Source: Bacillus tequilensis KCTC 13622 (lineage in GTDB: Bacteria; Bacillota; Bacilli; Bacillales; Bacillaceae). Taken from it: DNA of 64,000 bases. Below are positions 34,340-41,025 of the stretch, piece by piece. The stretch lies in NCBI RefSeq assembly GCF_000507145.1, contig NZ_AYTO01000016.1:1-64000 (forward strand), in the 5' to 3' direction. Below the pieces are notes generated by a model. That model did not search any database and was not told where the DNA came from. It saw only the letters and a program-made list of their open reading frames with translations. A program made the position numbers and the translations under genes. How positions within the stretch are numbered: the first letter of the stretch is position 1; each line of letters starts with the position of its first letter.

Positions 34340-35047
34340 ATGATTGAAATAGAAGTTGTCATTAGAACCGTTGCCAGCGTTGGCTTGTTGTTAATTGCAG
34401 AAAGAGTTTTAGGCAAGCAGACGATCTCTCAGATGACGATTTTTGATTTTATCGCAGCGATCACACTGGGGGCGATTGCTGCCGGGCTGGCATACAATAC
34501 CAAAATCAAACCTCACAATATGGCCATTTCGTTTAGCATTTTTGTGCTGACCATTTTTCTTATTTCGTTTCTGGCGATAAAGAACAGGAAGCTGAGAAAA
34601 TTCTTTGCCGGCGATCCAACAGTGCTTATTCAAAACGGGAAGATACTGGAATCAAATATGAGGAAAATGCGTTATACACTTGACTATTTAAATCAGCAAT
34701 TGCGTGAAAAGGAAATTTTCAATATCGAAGAAGTTCTTTTTGCGATCCTTGAGACGAATGGCCAGCTGACTGTGTTAAGAAAACCGCAATTCCGGTATGT
34801 GACAAAACAGGATTTAATGATCGAGGTTAATAGTGAGAATAAACTGCCGATAGAGCTGATTATGGATGGAAAAATCATTGAGAATAATTTGATGCAAAAT
34901 CATTTGACGGAATCCTGGCTTTTTGAAGAATTGCAAAAAAGAGATGTAACGGTAAAAGATATCGTATACGCGGTTTTGCTCGGCAATGGGCATATTTATG
35001 TGGATCAATATAAAGACCATATATCAGTCCCTATCGATAAAGAATGA
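34340..35047 (+). CDS. ydfS: YdfS, DUF421 (UPF0702) membrane protein
   Basis: 235 residues, a paralogue of YdfR: N-terminal TM helices (about 5-85) with GKQTISQMTIFDFIAAITLG, then a repeated DUF421 cytosolic part (ILIQNGKILE-like segments and LLGNGHIYVDQY near the end). ATG at 34340 after GGGGAG; upstream in-frame codons lack a site. Cellular role unproven. Confidence 0.87.
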   Translation: MIEIEVVIRTVASVGLLLIAERVLGKQTISQMTIFDFIAAITLGAIAAGLAYNTKIKPHNMAISFSIFVLTIFLISFLAIKNRKLRKFFAGDPTVLIQNGKILESNMRKMRYTLDYLNQQLREKEIFNIEEVLFAILETNGQLTVLRKPQFRYVTKQDLMIEVNSENKLPIELIMDGKIIENNLMQNHLTESWLFEELQKRDVTVKDIVYAVLLGNGHIYVDQYKDHISVPIDKE

Positions 35048-35057
35048 GGAAGGCCTA

Positions 35058-35489
35058 TTAAAGCCCTTTAGTGAACGCAATGTTTTCGACATGTCTTGGG
35101 TACGAAATGTGCAGCAGTCCGTTTAACATCTGAAATTGTAATAAATGAAATTCAGTGGCTTCAGGAAGCTGAATCGTCCGCTCAATTTCGCCGTAATACC
35201 GTTCACGCTGCACCTCCATTTCGGCGGGGAAAACCGGCGTGACGGTTCCTTTGATCAGCAGCTCGGTTTTAGAAAGTAAGCGGATCGTTAATTCCTCCTC
35301 ATACACGCCGGGCATTTCCACAATGATAAAGTTATACTCTTCATCTTGATAAAAGTCATAAACGAGCGTAGAAGCATCGGAATTAAAAAATTGCTGAGGA
35401 GCTTTATATTTGAGTACATTTGTCCAAAAGTCACTTTGCTTATATTCATTCGTAATCTCAAGCCACTTTCGAATTTTTTCGAAATCCAT
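35058..35489 (-). CDS. cotP: CotP, spore coat Hsp20-like protein
   Basis: 143-residue small heat-shock-like (alpha-crystallin domain) protein. FIIVEMPGVYEEELTIRLLS is the start of the crystallin domain and NGLLHISYPR the conserved end (GxLxIxxP). In B. subtilis CotP (YdfT) is a spore coat protein. ATG at 35489 after AAGGAGAA. Twelve bases downstream of ydgA on the same strand, so likely co-transcribed ydgB-ydgA-cotP. Confidence 0.9.
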   Translation of the reverse strand: MDFEKIRKWLEITNEYKQSDFWTNVLKYKAPQQFFNSDASTLVYDFYQDEEYNFIIVEMPGVYEEELTIRLLSKTELLIKGTVTPVFPAEMEVQRERYYGEIERTIQLPEATEFHLLQFQMLNGLLHISYPRHVENIAFTKGL

Positions 35490-35501
35490 ATGAAATTCTC
35501 C

Positions 35502-35744
35502 TTAAACTTGATTTGAAATCGGTGCAGAAGGGTTTCCGATTTGGTCCTGGTCACTGACGTCTGAATCAATATTTCCAGTGTTTAAAAGTGAAGACGTTGG
35601 CGAAAGATCACCTAAGGAAAAGTTTGCTCCAAAGTATTTGCTGTTCGCTGTATGGCTGTTGTGCACGGTTGGGCCGACATCTATATTTCCGTTTTGCGTG
35701 ACGCCGTTGATCTTAATATTTGCGATGTTAATTTGATATGGCAT
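35502..35744 (-). CDS. ydgA: YdgA, GerPA/GerPF-like spore protein
   Basis: 80 residues of the GerPA/GerPF family: INIANIKINGVTQNGNIDVG and [20 protein letters not shown], then an Asp/Asn-rich tail (DSDVSDQDQIGNPSAP). Paralogue at 32364-32600. ATG at 35744 after AAAGGGG. Middle gene of ydgB-ydgA-cotP, 13 bp from ydgB. Probably deposited in the spore coat. Confidence 0.88.
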   Translation of the reverse strand: MPYQINIANIKINGVTQNGNIDVGPTVHNSHTANSKYFGANFSLGDLSPTSSLLNTGNIDSDVSDQDQIGNPSAPISNQV

Positions 35745-35757
35745 AAACGAAACCCCT

Positions 35758-36030
35758 TTAGTCTAAAATTGGCGGTGGTGCAATCGGAGGAGCATTAACA
35801 TTGGATGTATCAGAGTTGCCGATAGATGTCTGGTCATTTACATCAGGATCGTTTAAGAAATTTTCCATTACGGATTCTGTAGGTGATGTATCACCGAAAG
35901 AAGAATTGGTTCCTTGAGATTTTTGGTTGTTGGTAGGGCTGTTATATGCGGCTTCGCCTATTGTAATTGAACCATTGCCCGAAATGCTGTTGATCTTCAA
36001 ATAATACAGGTTGATTACTGTAGACGGCAT
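35758..36030 (-). CDS. ydgB: YdgB, GerPA/GerPF-like spore protein
   Basis: 90 residues; INLYYLKINSISGNGSITIG then NSPTNNQKSQGTNSSFGDTS, the same family as YdgA, with a Pro-rich end (APPIAPPPILD). ATG at 36030 after GGAAGGG; further upstream codons up to 36192 run through the promoter. First gene of the ydgB-ydgA-cotP operon. Confidence 0.86.
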   Translation of the reverse strand: MPSTVINLYYLKINSISGNGSITIGEAAYNSPTNNQKSQGTNSSFGDTSPTESVMENFLNDPDVNDQTSIGNSDTSNVNAPPIAPPPILD

Positions 36031-36060
36031 CCTATCACACCCTTCCATGATTCTGTACAG

Positions 36061-36088
36061 TACAGTATGCGCCGCCGCACCCAATTGT
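36061..36088 (-). promoter_or_regulatory. Sigma-K-like promoter of ydgB-ydgA-cotP
   Basis: On the minus strand CATACTGTA (36069-36061) fits CATANNNTA, and an AC at about 36088 lies 17 bp upstream in the -35 position. Mother-cell expression fits coat genes. Confidence 0.5.
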
Positions 36089-36320
36089 TCCTTGTAATTA
36101 TAGGCGAAACTCTGCCTCGCCCGGGAGTGATGCTCGTTAAAAAAATTCACTTTGAAATCAAATGCAAAAGGAAAGAAACAACTGAAAAACACCTGAATGA
36201 ATTCCTAAAAATAAAGGAGAGAATGCAAGAGTCGGAGCGGGTTCGCAGTAAGCCAACACTCCATACGTTATTGTTTCATACTTGATGTTAAGATCACGGA
36301 GGTTTTGAAAATATAAAGAA

Positions 36321-36346
36321 AAAAGGACAACGGCGGTTGTCCTTTT
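36321..36346. terminator. Terminator of vmlR
   Basis: AAAAGGACAAC/GTTGTCCTTTT with a GGCG loop. Nothing else identifiable in 36090-36371. Confidence 0.85.
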
Positions 36347-36371
36347 TCCTATCATTCAATGCGATCCCCAT

Positions 36372-38015
36372 TCAGTCTTCTTGATCTGATTGATCCAGCT
36401 CTTTCATCCGCTTCGTAAGTTCAGTGAAAGCCTGATCCAGCTCCTTATAGCCTTTATCATTCGGCGTCATAAAACTGAGCTTTCCCAGTACTTCTTGTCT
36501 TTCTGTCTCCAGCTTTAACCGAAGCTCCTCCCGGTTATTTCTTTCCGCTGGAACGTCACTCAATTGCTTTTTGATGCCATTGTCCGAGATGACGAGTTTA
36601 CTGCTTGTTGTTTTTTCGAGAAAGTAGCGGTCATGTGACACCGCCAGCAATGTGCCGCTATAGTGTGACAGTGTTTCTTCCAGCTGCTCGCGTGACGGCA
36701 GGTCGAGATGGTTTGTCGGCTCATCTAAAATCAGCACGTCTTTTTCCTCCAGCATATACGCCATCAGCTTGACCTTTACCCGCTCACCCATACTCATATG
36801 CTTGATCGGCTCCGTCCATTGAGAAGCTGTAAAACCTAAGTGTCTCATCAGGGTTTGAACGTGTCCTCTTGCTTTGTATGTTTCATTATGAAATAGCTCT
36901 TCAGGTGTTTGTTCTAAAGGCAAATCAAACACTTCCTGCGTTAAATAGCCGATATTTGCGGATGGAGACACCCATACACTTCCCTCAGCCGTTTCCTGTC
37001 CCAGAATGATTTTCAGCAATGTTGTTTTTCCGCTGCCATTGGGGCCTATGATCGCAACTTTTTCGCCGTGCTGAATTGTAAAATGTGCGTTTTGAAAGAG
37101 GATTCTTTCGCCAAAAGCCTTCGTTACATGCTGAACTTCTAAAAAACGTTTTCCTGTTTTTTTGGTCGTATCAATTGAAAAGCTGACAGTATATTCCGGC
37201 TCAACGGGTTCCGCCTTTGCTTTTTCCAGCTCTTGTTCAAGCCGCTTCCGCTTGGATTTAATTTGGGCGTCCGTACGCTTCGCTTTGACACGGTGATATT
37301 CTTTAAACCCTTCCTTTTTCGTCGATTGGGCATGGGCTTTTTCCGACCATGAAGCAAGCTTATTCATTTGCGCTTCAATCCGTTCTGCCGTTTTTTGCTG
37401 CTTTTCATATTCACGCTGCTGGGCGAGTCTTTTCTTTTCCCGGAACTTCATATACCCAGAGTAGTTTCCTTTGAATTCAATCAGGGTTTGAGCTTCGAGC
37501 GACCATATTTTTGTTGCGGCTTCATCTAAAAAATAACGATCGTGAGAAACAAGAATCACAGTCCCTCTGTAACTTTTTAGCTCTTGAATAAGAAATTGCA
37601 AGCTTTCTTCATCAAGGTGGTTTGTCGGTTCATCTAAGAGTAAAAGGTCTGCATCGTCTGACAGTCCTTTCGCCAGCCTTGCTTTCAGTTTTTCACCGCC
37701 GCTTAATTGTTGGAAATCACGAACGGGTACACGCCATTTCTCCAGCAGTTTCTTTTCGGCGGGTGTCTGATCCGCAAAGGAATACGACGCGGTTTCTTGT
37801 TCAACCACCGCCATTTTTACATCCTGCCGTCGGATTTGTCCCTGTGCAGGAGCTAAGTCATTGTGTATGAGGTGCAGCAACGTAGATTTCCCAGCGCCGT
37901 TTTTGCCGATAATACCAATAATATCCCCTTGCTGAACACTGGCATTTACGTTTTTAAAAACAGTCAGATCCTTCACTTCATAGCTGACGTTCGTTAATGT
38001 TACGATCTCTTTCAT
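36372..38015 (-). CDS. vmlR: VmlR (ExpZ), ABC-F antibiotic-resistance protein
   Basis: 547-residue ABC-F ATPase without membrane domain. It binds the ribosome and displaces virginiamycin M, lincomycin and pleuromutilins. Two ABC modules: Walker A GIIGKNGAGKSTLL and AIIGPNGSGKTTLL, signatures LSGGEKLKARLAKG and MSMGERVKVKLMAY, Walker B LLLLDEPTNHLD and VLILDEPTNHLD. The long charged inter-domain linker (about 210-300) is the resistance determinant, and a coiled C-terminal extension follows. ATG at 38015 after GCGAGGGA. Preceded by an attenuator-type leader. Confidence 0.95.
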   Translation of the reverse strand: MKEIVTLTNVSYEVKDLTVFKNVNASVQQGDIIGIIGKNGAGKSTLLHLIHNDLAPAQGQIRRQDVKMAVVEQETASYSFADQTPAEKKLLEKWRVPVRDFQQLSGGEKLKARLAKGLSDDADLLLLDEPTNHLDEESLQFLIQELKSYRGTVILVSHDRYFLDEAATKIWSLEAQTLIEFKGNYSGYMKFREKKRLAQQREYEKQQKTAERIEAQMNKLASWSEKAHAQSTKKEGFKEYHRVKAKRTDAQIKSKRKRLEQELEKAKAEPVEPEYTVSFSIDTTKKTGKRFLEVQHVTKAFGERILFQNAHFTIQHGEKVAIIGPNGSGKTTLLKIILGQETAEGSVWVSPSANIGYLTQEVFDLPLEQTPEELFHNETYKARGHVQTLMRHLGFTASQWTEPIKHMSMGERVKVKLMAYMLEEKDVLILDEPTNHLDLPSREQLEETLSHYSGTLLAVSHDRYFLEKTTSSKLVISDNGIKKQLSDVPAERNNREELRLKLETERQEVLGKLSFMTPNDKGYKELDQAFTELTKRMKELDQSDQED

Positions 38016-38043
38016 CGATATCCCTCGCTTTAAAGGGAGAATC

Positions 38044-38155
38044 AAAAAAATCCTCCCAAATGTGTTGGAAGGATTAGCCGCGCCTTGCATGATCAAATAA
38101 GCTATTTTTTATAAATAGCCATATCGTATATATAGAAAATGGGCAGACTAATCCT
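38044..38155 (-). promoter_or_regulatory. vmlR leader with terminator/antiterminator stems
   Basis: Transcription attenuator. The terminator stem (38067-38075 with 38049-38056, then T7 on the minus strand) lies 29 bp before the vmlR start. Its 5' arm overlaps AGGATTAG (38070-38077 on plus), which is complementary to a copy at 38148-38155, giving a mutually exclusive antiterminator. Antibiotic-stalled ribosomes are the expected trigger, in line with published vmlR attenuation. Confidence 0.75.
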
Positions 38156-38299
38156 ATTTTTTCTGATTTGAAATATTGATTTCAAACGGCAAAATAAGAT
38201 TAGTTAATCATTGTCCACCCATCATCCCTTCTTGTTTTCATTACACACACTATAGCATACCTTCAAATTCAAAAGCAAAGGTCATTTTCATCAAAAAAA

Positions 38300-38326
38300 C
38301 TCCTGCTCTCATTTTTGAGGCAGGAG
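38300..38326 (-). terminator. Terminator of aapA
   Basis: Minus-strand GCTCCTGC/GCAGGAG stem with T7 after it. Confidence 0.85.
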
Positions 38327-38334
38327 CCGCGAGC

Positions 38335-39711
38335 TTATTGATGCTTCGCTTTTCTCACTTTATAAATCACAATCAGCAAAATAAACCAAACCGGTGTGAC
38401 AAATAAGGAAACACGAGTATCCTGAGCCAATGCTAGCACTACAAGAATAAACGCCAAGAACGCAAGAATCACGTAATTTGTATACGGATAAAGCGGAAGC
38501 TTGAACTTGTTTGTTTTTGCTAATTCAGGTCTTGTTTTCCGGTATTTCATATGGCAGATGATCGTAATACCCCAAATATAGATAAAGCAGACGGTTGAAA
38601 TGCTTGTGATCAGGGTGAATACGCCTTCTGGCATGATGTAGTTTAACGTGACACCGATTAAAATCACGATAGCTGAAAAGAACAACGCATTGCTGGGCAC
38701 TTTTCGCTGAGTCAGTTTCGCCATGGATTCAGGCGCATTGTTATCTTTCGCCAGTGAATAGACCATACGGCTTGTACTGAAGACAGCGCTGTTGCAAGCT
38801 GAAGCAGCAGATGTCAATACCACAAAGTTGATAATGCTTGCCGCCCCGACGATGCCAACCGCGACGAATACTTGTACGAATGGACTCTCGCTTGGATTGA
38901 TGACATCCCAAGGATATATGCTCATAATCACAAGAAGAGCGCCAATATAGAAAAGCAGCACCCGGACAGGGATATTGTTGATCGCCTTAGGGATGACTTT
39001 TTCAGGGTTTTCTGTTTCACCGGCCGTAAGTCCGACCAGCTCAATGCCGACAAAGGCAAATACAACCATTTGGAATGAAAGGATAAACCCGTGAATGCCA
39101 TTCGGGAACATGCCTCCATGGCTCCAGAGATTTGTGAAACTGGAGACCCCTGAGCTTGTGGAAAAACCTTTGAAAATCATCACAAGGCCAATGACGATCA
39201 GCGCTAAAATAGCAATGACTTTAATTAAAGCAAACCAAAATTCCAATTCTCCAAAAAGCTTGACGGTTGCCAGGTTCATAATCAGTAAAATAATGAGAGC
39301 GATTAAGCCGGGCACCCATTGCGGCACACCCGGGAGCCAATATTGAGTGTAAAGCCCGACGGCTGTCAGATCAGCCATCGCAATGGAAATCCAGCAGAAC
39401 CAATAGGTCCAGCCGGTGATAAAGGCTGCCATATCACCTAAATAATCTTGTACAAAATCAACAAAGGAGTGATAGTTCAAATTCGATAACAGCAGTTCAC
39501 CCAGCGATCTCATAATTAAAAAGCAAATGATTCCCGTGATCATGTAAGCAAATAAAATCGATGGTCCGGCAAAATGAATCGATTTTCCTGAGCCGAGAAA
39601 TAAACCCGTCCCAATGGCCCCGCCGATGGCGATGAGCTGGATGTGCCTGTTTTTTAAGCCTCTCTCCAATTTTTGCTGATTTATATTGTCTTTCCTCATG
39701 TCATCTGTCAC
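38335..39711 (-). CDS. aapA: AapA, amino-acid permease (D-Ser/D-Ala/Gly type)
   Basis: 458-residue APC-superfamily permease with twelve TM helices. The amino-acid transporter signature GGAIGTGLFLGSGKSIHFAG lies in helix 1 and FVGIELVGLTAGETENPEK in the middle. It resembles CycA-type D-serine/D-alanine/glycine symporters. GTG start at 39711, ten bases after GGAGG. Known in 168 as ydgF/aapA, between vmlR and dinB as here. Confidence 0.92.
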   Translation of the reverse strand: MTDDMRKDNINQQKLERGLKNRHIQLIAIGGAIGTGLFLGSGKSIHFAGPSILFAYMITGIICFLIMRSLGELLLSNLNYHSFVDFVQDYLGDMAAFITGWTYWFCWISIAMADLTAVGLYTQYWLPGVPQWVPGLIALIILLIMNLATVKLFGELEFWFALIKVIAILALIVIGLVMIFKGFSTSSGVSSFTNLWSHGGMFPNGIHGFILSFQMVVFAFVGIELVGLTAGETENPEKVIPKAINNIPVRVLLFYIGALLVIMSIYPWDVINPSESPFVQVFVAVGIVGAASIINFVVLTSAASACNSAVFSTSRMVYSLAKDNNAPESMAKLTQRKVPSNALFFSAIVILIGVTLNYIMPEGVFTLITSISTVCFIYIWGITIICHMKYRKTRPELAKTNKFKLPLYPYTNYVILAFLAFILVVLALAQDTRVSLFVTPVWFILLIVIYKVRKAKHQ

Positions 39712-39855
39712 TTTGTTTGTTCCTCCATTGAAAATTGTTTATTTGAGTCAGCAATATGTTTTAATGATTATTATAACACTAAAATTTCTATCTTTTTTAC
39801 TATACAGGAAATATGAAAAGAAATTTTAATGTGATTTGGACTATGCATCCATAAA

Positions 39856-39886
39856 AAAGCGGCTCCATTTAGGCGCCGCTTTCTTT
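39856..39886 (-). terminator. Terminator of dinB
   Basis: AAAGCGGC (39856-39863) with GCCGCTTT (39875-39882), followed by a T-run on the minus strand. Confidence 0.8.
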
Positions 39887-39890
39887 TATG

Positions 39891-40409
39891 CTAATTCTGT
39901 TTTTTCATATACAGGTAGAGCCCGTAATCTGTCGGAGCGGACGCGTATCCTGCTTGCCGCAGCATTGCCGCGATATTGCCGCGGTGGTATGTCCCATGAT
40001 TGACAACGTGGGGAACCAGCTCGGAAACAGCCGTCTTCATGATTCCGCCTGAGGGGTTTTGAATGTGGAGAGGTTTATTAAGCTGTTCTTTTTGCTGTAA
40101 AAATAATGTATATCGCTCGGATATCTTCAGAAACAGGTCTTCCATTTCCTCCATTTCTTTTGCCTCTGTCTGCTCTTTAAGCTGTTCAGCTAACGCCAAA
40201 GCATCGTTCATGTTTTTGCCGGAAAACACTTCAATCCAGCCGAGATCAGAAAGATACACATGAGACAGCACATGGGAGATCGACGGAAACACACTTTGCA
40301 TGTCTTGGCGGTACACCTCTTTTGGCAGCTCTTTTAATCGGTTGAATATTTGCTGATTGGCCCACACGTTATATTCATACAGTTTTAATAAAAAATCTGA
40401 CATGTTCAT
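39891..40409 (-). CDS. dinB: DinB, damage-inducible DinB/YfiT four-helix protein
   Basis: 172-residue DinB-superfamily protein, unrelated to E. coli DNA polymerase IV. Metal-binding histidines are His50 (HVLSHVYLSD), His138 and His142 (VVNHGTYHRGN). Possibly a thiol-dependent transferase; exact reaction unknown. ATG at 40409 after AAAGGGG. Preceded by a LexA box, so SOS-induced. Confidence 0.92.
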   Translation of the reverse strand: MNMSDFLLKLYEYNVWANQQIFNRLKELPKEVYRQDMQSVFPSISHVLSHVYLSDLGWIEVFSGKNMNDALALAEQLKEQTEAKEMEEMEDLFLKISERYTLFLQQKEQLNKPLHIQNPSGGIMKTAVSELVPHVVNHGTYHRGNIAAMLRQAGYASAPTDYGLYLYMKKQN

Positions 40410-40443
40410 TTTCCCCTTTCGCGTTGATAACTCCTATTATACA

Positions 40444-40457
40444 CGAACAAACGTTCC
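40444..40457. promoter_or_regulatory. LexA (SOS) box
   Basis: CGAACAAACGTTCC matches the B. subtilis consensus CGAACRNRYGTTYC at every position, 35 bp before dinB. Confidence 0.9.
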
Positions 40458-40481
40458 GGTTGGATTCGAAAATAAAATATA

Positions 40482-40546
40482 TTGACAGACATAGTTTAGG
40501 GGAATAAACTAATTACCATTGATCATAAAGTTTAGAGGGATAAACT
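40482..40546 (+). promoter_or_regulatory. ydgGH promoter with two YdgG operators
   Basis: TTGACA (40482-40487) and TAAACT (40505-40510) at 17-bp spacing. Operator 1, TAGTTTA-N6-TAAACTA (40492-40511), covers the spacer and -10; operator 2, AGTTTA-N6-TAAACT (40529-40546), lies 37 bp downstream before the ydgG ribosome site. Expected autorepression by the MarR protein YdgG. Confidence 0.7.
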
Positions 40547-40563
40547 ATAATGAGGAGGGGAAG

Positions 40564-41025
40564 ATGTTGAATGAACAAAAGCTATGTCAGGCGATAAACC
40601 TGTTTGTGGAAGTATTGCTTGAAGGGACAGAATTTGTGCATCGTGAAATCAATCAGGATGTCTTCAAGCATATCTCAAAGGAACAAGCAGACCTGTTGAA
40701 AATCTTAAAAGTCAAAGGCCCAGCCTCTCCCGGCAGTCTGGCCATGTATCAAAATGTACATAAGAGCGCGATTTCTAACAGACTGAAAAAGCTGATCGAT
40801 AAGGGTTTTGTTGAATGGGATGACTGTCCGGTGAAAAGTGATAAGCGCTCTAAGCTGATTAACATCACAGCCAGCGGTGAACACATCATGGAAGAGTTAG
40901 ATGCAGCCATCTTTAACGCTCTTAAGGAGCTGATCGATGATATAGACGAGGAACATTTGAATTCCATCATAGAGTTATTCACCATTCTCAAAAGCAAATT
41001 TAAAGGAGGAGATTCTGCAGAATGA
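40564..41025 (+). CDS. ydgG: YdgG, MarR-family repressor
   Basis: 153-residue MarR winged helix: LLKILKVKGPASPGSLAMYQ, VHKSAISNRLKKLIDKGFVE (recognition helix and wing with KSDKRSKLINIT). ATG at 40564 behind GAGGAGGGG. Stop overlaps the start of ydgH (ATGA), so the two are translationally coupled. Probably represses its own operon through the paired operators. Confidence 0.9.
   Translation: MLNEQKLCQAINLFVEVLLEGTEFVHREINQDVFKHISKEQADLLKILKVKGPASPGSLAMYQNVHKSAISNRLKKLIDKGFVEWDDCPVKSDKRSKLINITASGEHIMEELDAAIFNALKELIDDIDEEHLNSIIELFTILKSKFKGGDSAE

Noticed and set aside
36067-36285. 72-codon plus-strand frame upstream of ydgB
   Set aside because: Covers the ydgB promoter region, no ribosome site, highly charged random-like sequence.
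38015-38096. Longer N-terminus for VmlR through the leader
   Set aside because: The frame is open, but it would translate the attenuator stem and has no ribosome site; the known 547-residue length fits the start at 38015.
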